Part shown: positions 17,722 through 25,022 of the stretch, piece after piece
Layout: each line of letters starts with the position of its first letter
Numbering within the stretch: position 1 is the stretch's first letter
DNA from: JAAYCI01 sp964370045
GTDB lineage: Bacteria > Bacillota > Clostridia > Oscillospirales > Ruminococcaceae
Direction of reading: 5' to 3'
Assembly: GCA_964370045.1 (NCBI GenBank)
Contig: CAYJGZ010000007.1
Location: forward strand, 1 to 64,000
Length of the DNA stretch: 64,000 nt
The notes under the pieces: model-generated
Database searches by the model: none
Told to the model about the DNA's origin: nothing
Seen by the model: only the letters and a program-made list of their open reading frames with translations
Program-made: the position numbers and the translations under genes

Positions 17722-18069
17722 ATGGAAACATTAAAACCTTGCCCCTTTTGCGCAGGGGCGGCCGTATTCTCCCGTATACCGCAGCAGGGCTTTTCGGTGC
17801 TGTGCAATGACTGTGGCGCTATTGTGCTGCATTGCGGGAGCAGCGACCGAAATACGCTTGGCGCACAGTGGAACACACGTGTTTTTCGCCCAAACTTTTC
17901 ACAGCAAAACGCCCCTGTGCCCTGTCCGTTTTGCGCTTCAAGGGCAAGCGTTAAAAATCTTGCGAAGGATGCGTCTGTTTTGCAATGTGAAAGGTGTGGC
18001 ATGATGGTGAGCTTTGCCCAAAGCGCAAGCCTTGCGGATACTGTTGCGAAGTGGAACAAGCGCAAATAG
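17722..18069 (+). CDS. Tandem Lar-type zinc-ribbon protein
   Basis: 115 residues made of two similar halves, each CPFC-(x)n-C-x-x-C-G-...-W-N: residues 7-52 (PCPFCAGAAV...CNDCGAIV...AQWNTR) and 67-113 (PCPFCASRAS...CERCGMMV...AKWNKR). The spacing matches the Lar restriction-alleviation-like zinc-ribbon family, usually phage- or mobile-element-borne as a single domain. Four Cys per half should bind one zinc each. An AGAGGG SD lies about 9 bases before the ATG. The 3' end overlaps the leftward 17951-18589 frame by 119 bases. The function is not established; restriction alleviation is only the family label. Confidence 0.72.
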   Translation: METLKPCPFCAGAAVFSRIPQQGFSVLCNDCGAIVLHCGSSDRNTLGAQWNTRVFRPNFSQQNAPVPCPFCASRASVKNLAKDASVLQCERCGMMVSFAQSASLADTVAKWNKRK

Positions 18070-18589
18070 CCTTCTTCGCTTTCGGCTCGGTGTACAAATA
18101 GCCCACCGCTCTGCAAAAACTGCCCAACGTAATTAAAGTATCATTCCTGCCACATTCAACACCATCTGCATCAAGCACACATTCGGCGTAGCCACTTTCG
18201 CCGCATCCCGTGAGCATGTTAAAGTACACATACTCGGTGATTACACGGCGGTTTTGAAGCGTAAGCTTTAGCCGATGCGCAAGGCTTTGGCCGCCTTCAT
18301 GCTCTGTTCTCGTCATGCGAAAAACACGCCTGCAACTCGGACATGCGTTTTTTCTTTCTTCTGCACCGAAAAAGCACCTGCCACTGTATAAAGGCTGTAT
18401 CCCGCTATATGTTGTGTGCATTGGAGGGCTTTCACATGTAGCATATCGGGAAGGAAATACAATAGTGTACCCACCGGCAAGCTCCTCAAACTTGCCAAAA
18501 TTCAGCGCTAATACGTAATCATCCGCAGTGGAAATACACGCATAGGCGAGGCTTGGGCTTTTGCCTATCATCAATTCATCTACGGTCAT
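17951..18589 (-). CDS. Hypothetical protein with CxxC motif
   Basis: 212 residues as read, from the ATG at 18589 (MTVDELMIGKSPSLAYACISTADDYVLALNFGKFEELAGG). I do not recognise it. The N-terminal 170 residues look protein-like (balanced composition, CPSC, TEYVYFNMLTGCGESGYAEC). The last 40 lie antisense to the zinc-ribbon gene and look like non-selected sequence, so the original 3' end may have been lost or frameshifted. It is probably co-transcribed with the small zinc-ribbon gene at 18863 from the divergent promoter controlled by the XRE regulator. Confidence 0.5.
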   Translation of the reverse strand: MTVDELMIGKSPSLAYACISTADDYVLALNFGKFEELAGGYTIVFPSRYATCESPPMHTTYSGIQPLYSGRCFFGAEERKNACPSCRRVFRMTRTEHEGGQSLAHRLKLTLQNRRVITEYVYFNMLTGCGESGYAECVLDADGVECGRNDTLITLGSFCRAVGYLYTEPKAKKAICACSTSQQYPQGLRFGQSSPSCHTFHIAKQTHPSQDF

Positions 18590-18668
18590 TTTTCACAAGT
18601 CACCCTTCTCAACAAATTGTAATCCGCACAATAGCTAAAATCTCGGTAGTAGGCTTTTATAAACGCTC

Positions 18669-18863
18669 TTACAGAAAATTTTTTGTTTCTGAAATCCATT
18701 CAAGTGCACCCTGCGCCTTTATACAGTCACTGCACCCGGCCACCTCACCATTTAGGCGCAGGATGTAAATTTGGTCGTAAAACCCCAGCGGTTGCCTACA
18801 TTCAGGGCAGTGTTTTTCTGCCTCACCTTTGGTGGGAAGCTGCCAAAATTCATGCTCGCACAT
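18669..18863 (-). CDS. Small zinc-ribbon protein
   Basis: 64 residues from the ATG at 18863, with AGAGGAG 6 bases upstream; an in-frame start at 18884 is less likely. Cys pairs at MCEHE, CPEC and CSDC suggest a zinc site (MCEHEFWQLPTKGEAEKHCPECRQPLGFYDQIYILRLNGEVAGCSDC, given here only as landmarks: C2, C22, C25, C49, C52). It is the first gene leftward from a promoter whose -10 is covered by an XRE operator, so it is probably repressed by the regulator at 19083. Function unknown; small proteins of this sort occur in prophages and integrative elements. Confidence 0.7.
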   Translation of the reverse strand: MCEHEFWQLPTKGEAEKHCPECRQPLGFYDQIYILRLNGEVAGCSDCIKAQGALEWISETKNFL

Positions 18864-18911
18864 CGTTTGCTCCTCTGCACACAAAAAACTGAAACATGCT
18901 TATCTCCTCAC

Positions 18912-18940
18912 TTGACAAGTACTAAAGTAAGTACTATACT
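18912..18940 (+). promoter_or_regulatory. XRE gene promoter with operator O1 filling the spacer
   Basis: TTGACA (18912-18917), a 17-base spacer and TATACT (18935-18940). The spacer is the palindrome GTACTAAAGTAAGTAC (18919-18934), one of three related sites. A repressor bound here would block the promoter, which points to autoregulation. Confidence 0.85.
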
Positions 18941-18979
18941 TAGGTTTACATCGAGCAATGCACTAAATAACGAACAACT

Positions 18980-19014
18980 ACACTTATATTAGTACCAAAT
19001 AACGAACATGTCAA
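18980..19014 (-). promoter_or_regulatory. Divergent promoter with operator O2 over the -10
   Basis: On the minus strand TTGACA (19014-19009), a 17-base spacer and TAATAT (18991-18986). Operator O2 (18980-18995; GTACTAATATAAGTGT on the minus strand) covers the -10. It drives the small zinc-ribbon gene at 18863. Confidence 0.85.
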
Positions 19015-19032
19015 GCCTGTTTTACTTGCATT

Positions 19033-19048
19033 GTACTTAAATTAGTGC
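19033..19048 (+). promoter_or_regulatory. Operator O3 in the XRE 5' leader
   Basis: GTACTTAAATTAGTGC, which read on the minus strand is GCACTAATTTAAGTAC. It fits the consensus GYACTAAnnTAAGTRY shared with O1 and O2. Confidence 0.75.
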
Positions 19049-19082
19049 TTTTTGTAGTCCTGCACAAAAGGAGAAAGCTAAA

Positions 19083-19598
19083 ATGAACATATTGTACGAA
19101 CGTATTCATTTTTTGTGTTCCGAGCGAGGCATAACTGTTGCTACTATGTGCAAAGAGGTTAGCATCAGTCGCGGCAACATAAGTGACCTAAAGGCAGAAC
19201 GCATTAAGTCATTATCTGCCGAGTCGCTGAATAAAATCGCAAAATATTTTGATATTACGCTTGATTTCCTGTTGACCGGCAATGAGTTTGGCGTTAGAAT
19301 GGTAGATGACTGGCCTGACGAAGTGCAGAGGATGTGGCAGGACGCCGCCGATGATAGCGAGCGCAGGAAAATACTAAAAAATTACGGTGTTACACCATTT
19401 AATATGGGGTCACTGCCGTCACTCTTTGGCGAACGACACACACAAGAGCAGGTGAGCACCCCTGCGGATGAGTTTAGGCGTAAGCTTAACGAGGAAATAG
19501 ATAAACTGGGCAAAGAGGAGCAACGGGCGCTTTTAGAAATGGTATACATTTTGAGGCGAAGTAGCCAAAGGCTTACACAGGGCGAGCTTGATGGTTGA
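19083..19598 (+). CDS. XRE-family (cI-like) transcriptional regulator
   Basis: 171 residues. The N-terminal HTH (about 1-65: YERIHFLCSERGITVATMCKEVSISRGNISDLKAERIKSLSAESLNKIAKYFDITLDFLLTG) is a typical lambda-repressor-like fold with DFLLTG at its end. A linker with W/D/E residues follows, then a charged C-terminal helical region (FRRKLNEEIDKLGKEEQRALLEMVYILRR) that probably mediates dimerisation. The ATG has AAAGGAG about 9 bases upstream. Three palindromic operators in the divergent intergenic region are its likely targets. No integrase or phage structural gene is visible nearby, so the patch may be a remnant or a small accessory module. Confidence 0.9.
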   Translation: MNILYERIHFLCSERGITVATMCKEVSISRGNISDLKAERIKSLSAESLNKIAKYFDITLDFLLTGNEFGVRMVDDWPDEVQRMWQDAADDSERRKILKNYGVTPFNMGSLPSLFGERHTQEQVSTPADEFRRKLNEEIDKLGKEEQRALLEMVYILRRSSQRLTQGELDG

Positions 19599-19724
19599 AC
19601 TTTAGCGCTAAACGACAAGCTTTTGCTATCAAATACTTTACTTGTGGACGCACACAAAAAAAGCAAATCCCCGCTGTGAGGCTCTGCTTGCTTATGTCAA
19701 AACTCGCCATAAAAATTCACGACA

Positions 19725-20249
19725 CTATGGCAATTCTCCCTTGTCAGGGTGTGGCACGCCACTGCGCAACATCACCACACGCTCCGCCTTATCATACAAC
19801 ATATCGTTTAGCTGCTCAAGCTTTCGTATGTAGTTATTTGTCGGCTCATCGTAGCTTTCATCCTCCTTTAGCCCATAAAATGATACGGCTATAAGGTTTT
19901 CACAGCTCTCACTTAGCTTCATTATCTCGTTGTAAACCGCATCAATATCGCCTGTGTCCGAAGAATCAAATAAGGTGTTCGCCAAAAGATTGGACACATC
20001 TTCCAGCAGTATTGTATCATTTTTTTCTGTTTTGACAGCATGAATATGTCTTGGCTGCTCAATAGTGACAAACCCCAGCCCCTCACGCTGCGCTCTGTGA
20101 CGTGCTATACAGGCAGCGCCCTCTTCCCCCTCACCCACAGGAATCATTGTTGCGATATATAGCATACCGCCATTGCAAATGCGAGCGGATAATTGCTCGG
20201 CATATCGGCTTTTTCCGCTTTTGCTATGCCCTATAACAAATATAAACAT
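19725..20249 (-). CDS. cobU: Adenosylcobinamide kinase/guanylyltransferase-like protein
   Basis: 174 residues from the ATG at 20249, with GGAGG 9 bases upstream. It begins MFIFVIGHSKSGKSRYAEQ, a P-loop of the CobU type (G-x-S-x-S-G-K-S). ATMIPVGEGEEG...RIARHRAQR-like sequence (ARHRAQREG) carries the His used for GMP transfer in CobU, and LLEDVSNLLANTLF matches the Walker-B region. The region that usually reads TNEVG is diverged (AVSFYGLKED). It phosphorylates adenosylcobinamide and converts it to the GDP form, the substrate of CobS. It is divergent from the cob genes to its right and has its own promoter. Confidence 0.85.
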   Translation of the reverse strand: MFIFVIGHSKSGKSRYAEQLSARICNGGMLYIATMIPVGEGEEGAACIARHRAQREGLGFVTIEQPRHIHAVKTEKNDTILLEDVSNLLANTLFDSSDTGDIDAVYNEIMKLSESCENLIAVSFYGLKEDESYDEPTNNYIRKLEQLNDMLYDKAERVVMLRSGVPHPDKGELP

Positions 20250-20274
20250 GCTTTCAGCCCTCCATAATACCTCC

Positions 20275-20303
20275 ATCCTAACAAATCAGCTTTTAATTGT
20301 CAA
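20275..20303 (-). promoter_or_regulatory. Promoter of cobU
   Basis: On the minus strand TTGACA (20303-20298), a 17-base spacer and TAGGAT (20280-20275). I see no cobalamin-riboswitch signature in the short leader. Confidence 0.65.
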
Positions 20304-20340
20304 ATAGTAGCTGTTTCAACAATATAAAAGGATTTTTACT

Positions 20341-21309
20341 ATGAAACATTGCATTAACTTGGCATCAGACCCATGGAGCTTGGCCGAATTTGACACGGCA
20401 GGTGATTTGCGTGCATTTTACGAGCGATTCGGCTGTGACGGCATAGAAATAATTTTGTGCGGTGACGGGTATGAGGATAAAATTTTGTCCGGAATGGTGC
20501 GGGGACTGCATTTTGTGTTTTATCCCGAGTGGATAGCACTGTGGCAGGATGACTATGCTTATTTGGACCGTGTGTTCGGCTCAAGAACCGCATGGCAGGA
20601 ATTTTACAGCGCAAAAAGCGGCGCAGAGCTACTTGAAATATATAAAAAAGAGCTTTTAACGGCGGAAAAGTTGGGCGCTGAGTATGTGGTATTTCATATC
20701 GGAGACAATCCTCTCGAGGAGTTCTACACGCTAAAGCAACGACGAAGTGATGCGGAAATTATTCGACATAGTGCCGATTTTTTGAATTGCTTGTTCGATG
20801 GCAAAACAGCAACGTGCAAGTTGCTACTTGAAAACATGTGGCTTGGCGCAATGAACCTCACAAACCCCGACACCACGCATGAGATGCTAAGTGCAGTAAA
20901 GTATGAGAACACCGGGCTTATGCTGGACACAGGGCATCTCATGGTGACAAACCCGCACCTGCGCGATGCAGAGCAGGCATGTGGCTATATTCACAAAATA
21001 TTAGATATGCACACCGATATTTTAAGCAAAATCTGCGGTGTTCATCTGCATCAGTCGCTTTCGGGTGAGTATTTCTCAAGCTTTGAGCGCACATGTGGTC
21101 ATCTGCGTGGAACTTACATAGAAAAGTACATGTGTACGGGAAAACACCTGAGCAAAATAGACCCACACAACCCATTCATTGCAAAAGGATTGCCCGCACT
21201 TATTGAGCGAATTTCACCTGAATTTTTGGTGTATGAGTTGTCACGCCGTGATATGCAAAGTTGGGAAGAGCGCCTGCTTGCTCAAAAGGCAGTTTTTGAT
21301 AAATTTTAG
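20341..21309 (+). CDS. TIM-barrel (sugar-phosphate isomerase/AP-endonuclease-2-like) protein in the cob cluster
   Basis: 322 residues. Metal-site landmarks of the xylose-isomerase-like/endonuclease IV superfamily are visible: CDGIEIILCGDG, EYVVFHIGDNP, LLLENMWLGAMN, GLMLDTGHLMV and CGVHLHQSLSGE, each at the end of a predicted beta strand. The fold call is firm; the substrate is not known. It starts the rightward cobT-cobS-cobC run (86 bases before cobT) and lies back-to-back with cobU, which suggests a part in cobamide lower-ligand metabolism. AAAGGA lies about 8 bases before the ATG. Confidence 0.8.
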   Translation: MKHCINLASDPWSLAEFDTAGDLRAFYERFGCDGIEIILCGDGYEDKILSGMVRGLHFVFYPEWIALWQDDYAYLDRVFGSRTAWQEFYSAKSGAELLEIYKKELLTAEKLGAEYVVFHIGDNPLEEFYTLKQRRSDAEIIRHSADFLNCLFDGKTATCKLLLENMWLGAMNLTNPDTTHEMLSAVKYENTGLMLDTGHLMVTNPHLRDAEQACGYIHKILDMHTDILSKICGVHLHQSLSGEYFSSFERTCGHLRGTYIEKYMCTGKHLSKIDPHNPFIAKGLPALIERISPEFLVYELSRRDMQSWEERLLAQKAVFDKF

Positions 21310-21395
21310 CTTATTGCACGATTGTTTTGTCAAAACTGTATCTTTTATTTTTATAAGTGCCTTTGACTTACTGTGAAAAAGGGGAAGTTGCCGAT

Positions 21396-22460
21396 ATGTA
21401 TGATGCTATTTTTGGACTGAATTCAAGAATCCCTGTGATAGATGCAACCGCAGAATACCGTAGCCGCTCCCGATGGGATGCCATCGCAAAGCCTTTGGGA
21501 AGTCTTGGGCTTTTGGAGAAAGCTGTTATAAAAATTTCCGCACTCACCGCAAGTGCCGACTATACAATTAAAAAGCGTGCGGTTATGGTGATGTGTGCGG
21601 ACAACGGTGTAGTAGCACAAAATGTCACACAGACAGGCAGCGAAGTGACGGCAATAGTAGCGCGAAATATGACAACAGGGGATGCTTCCGTCTGCCGCAT
21701 GGCTCAAGTTGCAAAGGCGGATGTTGTGCCTGTGGATATGGGAATGTTGCAGGATTTGCAGCTACCTCAGCTATTAAGCAGACGGATTGCTGCAGGCACA
21801 CAGGACATATCATGCGCCCCGGCAATGACGCCACAACAAGCAATTTCCGCAGTAGAAGTAGGAATTGAGCTTGTGAAAAAAATGAAGGCCGATGGGTATC
21901 GCATTTTGCTACTTGGCGAAATGGGAATCGGAAATACAACTACCAGCAGTGCCATGGCATCGGCTCTACTGGGGGTAGACCCGCAGAAAGTCACAGGGCG
22001 CGGAGCAGGTCTTTCGGGCGAAGGAGTTAAGCACAAAACGGACATTGTCCGAAAGGCGATTGAGCACAACTGCCCTGACGCAGGAAACGCCATGGATGTT
22101 TTGGCAAAGCTCGGCGGGTTCGATATTGCAGGGCTTGTGGGAATAATTATCGGTGGAGCGATGTACCGAGTACCCATTTTGCTGGATGGACTCATCAGCG
22201 GGGTGGCGGCGCTGTGTGCGGTGCGCATCTGCCCAAATGCAATAAATGCGCTTATTGCAAGCCACATTTCAGCGGAGCCTGCGGGCAAAATGCTACTTGA
22301 TGCACTTGGGTTAGAGCCGATAATTTGCGCAGGTATGTACCTTGGAGAGGGTAGTGGAGCTGTGGCCGCACTTCCGCTTTTGGACATGGCCTACGCAGTA
22401 TATGGCGAGATGCGCACATTTGGCGAGATAAATATAGAAAGCTACGTACCCTTAGATTGA
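21396..22460 (+). CDS. cobT: Nicotinate-nucleotide:dimethylbenzimidazole phosphoribosyltransferase
   Basis: 354 residues from the ATG at 21396, with AGGGGAAG about 9 bases upstream; a further in-frame start at 21357 has no good SD. It activates the lower-ligand base to its alpha-ribotide. Family landmarks are SRSRWDAIAKPLGSLGLLEKA, MVMCADNGVVAQNVTQTG, LLGEMGIGNTTTSSAM, VTGRGAGLSGEG and the C-terminal GMYLGEGSGAVAALPLLDMA with the catalytic Glu region. The length equals that of Salmonella-type CobT. cobS follows after 10 bases. Confidence 0.96.
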   Translation: MYDAIFGLNSRIPVIDATAEYRSRSRWDAIAKPLGSLGLLEKAVIKISALTASADYTIKKRAVMVMCADNGVVAQNVTQTGSEVTAIVARNMTTGDASVCRMAQVAKADVVPVDMGMLQDLQLPQLLSRRIAAGTQDISCAPAMTPQQAISAVEVGIELVKKMKADGYRILLLGEMGIGNTTTSSAMASALLGVDPQKVTGRGAGLSGEGVKHKTDIVRKAIEHNCPDAGNAMDVLAKLGGFDIAGLVGIIIGGAMYRVPILLDGLISGVAALCAVRICPNAINALIASHISAEPAGKMLLDALGLEPIICAGMYLGEGSGAVAALPLLDMAYAVYGEMRTFGEINIESYVPLD

Positions 22461-22470
22461 GGTTTTTGAT

Positions 22471-23253
22471 ATGCAAATTATAAGGTCTTTTGTCATTGCG
22501 ATGACTATGTTTTCCCGCTTACCTATGCCACAATTTGAGTGGGATGCCAAAAGTATGCGCTACAGCATGGCTATGTTTCCGCTTGTTGGGGTGTTTGTGG
22601 GCGCTGTTGTGGTTTTGTGGGGATGGTTCTGCGGCTGGATGGGGCTAAACGCTTTTTTTAGCGGTGTGGGCTTTGCACTGCTACCTGTGCTTGTCACCGG
22701 AGGGGTACACATGGATGGATTTTGCGACACTACCGATGCTATTTCCAGCAGAGCCACACGCGAGCGCCGCCTTGAAATAATGCATGATTCACATATTGGA
22801 ACCTTTGCAGTGCTTGGAGTTGTGTCATATTTTCTCATATATGTTGCGCTGGCCTCTGAAATAATGTGGGACATGCCTTTGCTGATTTCTTTTGCATTTT
22901 CTTTTGTATTTATCCGAAGTCTTAGTGGAATTTCTGTGGTGATTTTTCCCACTGCGAGAAATTCGGGGCTGGCAAAAACATTTGCGGACTGCTCATCACG
23001 CAAAGTATCCACCGTGATTCTTTTTACACTTATGCTTATATCTATCGCAGGTATGATGCTATTCAGCCCACTTGCAGGGGCAGCCATGCTGGTGATGGCA
23101 GGCATAATGTTTTTGGTATACTATCTTGTTTCGGTGCTTAGCTTTGGCGGGATAACGGGTGACTTAGCGGGGTGGTTCTTACAGCTTTGCGAGCTGCTTG
23201 TGCTGGCAGGTGTAGTAATAGTGCAGCTTTTGCAAAGAAAAGGCATTGTATAA
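22471..23253 (+). CDS. cobS: Adenosylcobinamide-GDP ribazoletransferase
   Basis: 260 residues with about six membrane helices. Motifs are FSRLPMPQFEWDAKSMRYSMAMFPLVGVFVG at the N-terminus and GGVHMDGFCDTTDA...RRLEIMHDSHIGTFAVLG, the Asp-rich active-site loop of the family. It joins adenosylcobinamide-GDP (from CobU) and alpha-ribazole or its phosphate (from CobT) in the membrane to give the complete cobamide. GAGG lies 8 bases upstream of the ATG, and its TAA overlaps the ATG of the phosphatase gene (TAATG). Confidence 0.96.
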   Translation: MQIIRSFVIAMTMFSRLPMPQFEWDAKSMRYSMAMFPLVGVFVGAVVVLWGWFCGWMGLNAFFSGVGFALLPVLVTGGVHMDGFCDTTDAISSRATRERRLEIMHDSHIGTFAVLGVVSYFLIYVALASEIMWDMPLLISFAFSFVFIRSLSGISVVIFPTARNSGLAKTFADCSSRKVSTVILFTLMLISIAGMMLFSPLAGAAMLVMAGIMFLVYYLVSVLSFGGITGDLAGWFLQLCELLVLAGVVIVQLLQRKGIV

Positions 23254-23864
23254 TGAAAATTACGTTAATTAGGCATGCTCCAACGCTTGGAAATATGCTG
23301 AGCCAATACATCGGCAGCACCGACTTGCCTCTATGTGAAGATGGAATCACGCTACTGCACACGCAGGTGCAGTGCCCTACCGTAAAAAAAGTTTACACTA
23401 GCGGCATGTTGCGATGTGTGCAGACTGCGCAATATTTATACCCGAATGCGGCGCAGTGCGAAGCACCTGAGCTTGCCGAGATGCACTTCGGGATATTTGA
23501 AGGACGTAATTACGAACAAATGCGAAACGATGAGCAGTATTCGCAGTGGCTTGAGTCGCAGTGTGAGGACACCTGCCCGGGCGGTGAAAAGAAATCGGAT
23601 TTTGTGGTGCGTTGTACCGAAGGATTTGTACAAATTTTGAAAAAGGAATTCGCGCAGGAAGCCGACGAATTATTTTTTGTGCTGCATGGTGGAACAATTA
23701 TGGCGATACTTAGTGCGCTCGCACTTCCCATCAAAGATTATTTTAGCTGGAAAAGCAAATTTTGTGGGGGATATGAGACTTTATTTGTTAAAGATGCAGA
23801 TAATCGCGAGCGATTCCTACGTGTAGTGAATACCATCGAGGGCTTTGCGGCCGTGAAAAAGTAA
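23253..23864 (+). CDS. cobC: Alpha-ribazole phosphatase-like histidine phosphatase
   Basis: 203 residues from the ATG at 23253 (MKITLIRHAPTLGN). The phosphohistidine motif R-H-A-P is at 7-10, with a second active-site His in FVLHGGTIMA (about 147). MHFGIFEGRNYEQM matches the G-x-x-E-G motif of the phosphoglycerate-mutase-like superfamily. In this operon it most likely removes the phosphate from alpha-ribazole-5'-phosphate or from cobamide phosphate. It is translationally coupled to cobS and last in the operon. Confidence 0.88.
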   Translation: MKITLIRHAPTLGNMLSQYIGSTDLPLCEDGITLLHTQVQCPTVKKVYTSGMLRCVQTAQYLYPNAAQCEAPELAEMHFGIFEGRNYEQMRNDEQYSQWLESQCEDTCPGGEKKSDFVVRCTEGFVQILKKEFAQEADELFFVLHGGTIMAILSALALPIKDYFSWKSKFCGGYETLFVKDADNRERFLRVVNTIEGFAAVKK

Positions 23865-23921
23865 GTGCGCAGTACTTGCTTGCTTTTCACAGCCTCTGTA
23901 GAGCAACTAATTTAGAAAAGC

Positions 23922-23951
23922 AAAAAACCACGCATACCAGCGTGGTTTTTT
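23922..23951. terminator. Bidirectional terminator between the cob operon and the MBL gene
   Basis: A 12-bp stem (AAAAAACCACGC / GCGTGGTTTTTT) with a six-base loop and T-runs on both strands. Confidence 0.9.
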
Positions 23952-23961
23952 ATGTGTACTA

Positions 23962-24837
23962 TTAGCTTGCCACCTCAACATCAAGCTCCTGCAAAACACG
24001 TGGAATCATCGCACGAGCGTTGAGCATAAAAGCTTCCTCCGGCTGGGTCTTTATAAGCTCACCGCAGTATCGCCATTTTTTGTAGCTTTGCACAATGTCC
24101 TCAAGGCAAAGCCCCTCCGACGCCCTTTTAGCAAGAAAATCCGCCGTCTCCTTGTTCACGGCGTAGGCGATGTCCCAGTAGCCACGTGCCTCGTCACCCC
24201 AAAGCGCCTTGTAGTGGGAAACCAACACACCTTCGGCATTTAGTGCCTGTAGGCGGCGCACCGCATCCTGCGCCATTTTGTAGCTGATAACAAAACACGG
24301 CTCTATGCTGTCGGGCGGAAGGCCAACCCCCGTTGTCTCGCACGCAAGCACAAGGCTGTCCTCTTTGAAGTAATAGCTGACACAGCAGCGAGTATGCCCC
24401 GGTGTTTCTATTACTTGTATCGTGGTATCGCCATATTTTAGCACATCGCCCTCAGTTACGGTGATGTCCACCGCAAGCAAATCTGCAAAAGGCTCGCTGC
24501 AAGGCTTGCCAACACGCTCTGCGGCAACACCATCAAGCTGCTCCATCAAAGCACGTGCTTTCTCTTTTGTGAATATGTTTTTTACAAGCTCGTGTGCCAC
24601 AATTTTAGCGTTGGGATAGCGTTTTTTTGCGGCAACGCTACCCCCAACATGGTCGTAATGGGAGTGTGTCAAAAGAATGTAGTCAAGCTCCCGCTCGCCA
24701 AGGATGTCCTCAATATTCTGCACGACAGTGCCTGCACAAAATGCAAAGCCCGAATCAAGCAAAAATGTAGTGTCCTCCTTTACGAGTAAAAAGCACTCGC
24801 CGCCCTGTGTGCCACCTACGGAATATGTGTTTAACAA
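23962..24837 (-). CDS. MBL-fold metallo-hydrolase
   Basis: 291 residues if started at the TTG at 24837 (MLNTYSVGGTQGGECFLLV). AAAGGAG lies 13 bases upstream, which is long, and the frame is open further upstream to 24921. The metal-binding motif LTHSHYDHVGG is present, followed by ETPGHTRCCVSYY and a late SHYKALWG that may supply the last His. Two-metal hydrolases of this fold act on many substrates (thioesters, phosphodiesters, lactones), and nothing in the context narrows this down. A C-terminal helical extension (about 220-291) is present. Monocistronic between the cob terminator and argS. Confidence 0.85.
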   Translation of the reverse strand: MLNTYSVGGTQGGECFLLVKEDTTFLLDSGFAFCAGTVVQNIEDILGERELDYILLTHSHYDHVGGSVAAKKRYPNAKIVAHELVKNIFTKEKARALMEQLDGVAAERVGKPCSEPFADLLAVDITVTEGDVLKYGDTTIQVIETPGHTRCCVSYYFKEDSLVLACETTGVGLPPDSIEPCFVISYKMAQDAVRRLQALNAEGVLVSHYKALWGDEARGYWDIAYAVNKETADFLAKRASEGLCLEDIVQSYKKWRYCGELIKTQPEEAFMLNARAMIPRVLQELDVEVAS

Positions 24838-25022
24838 TGGGATGTGTTCGCTCCTTTGCGTAGTAGTTGTGTGTGTTAATACTGCACTACTTAAATGCGG
24901 TATTAACAAATTAAAAAACAAATATTAGATTTAATATGTGCAAACTCGGTTGACTAAGTGTGAAAACTGTGCATAAATTAAAATTGGGTAAAAAATGCGA
25001 AAAAATCAGCTTAAAATAAAAG

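Noticed and set aside
19083..19598. Toxin-antitoxin antitoxin role for the XRE protein
   Set aside because: No small toxin gene is adjacent on the same strand, and the three-operator divergent layout fits a cI-like repressor better.
20250..21395. Cobalamin riboswitch for the cob genes
   Set aside because: The leaders of cobU and of the 20341 gene are under 100 bases and lack the B12-box sequence; the gap before cobT is only 86 bases.
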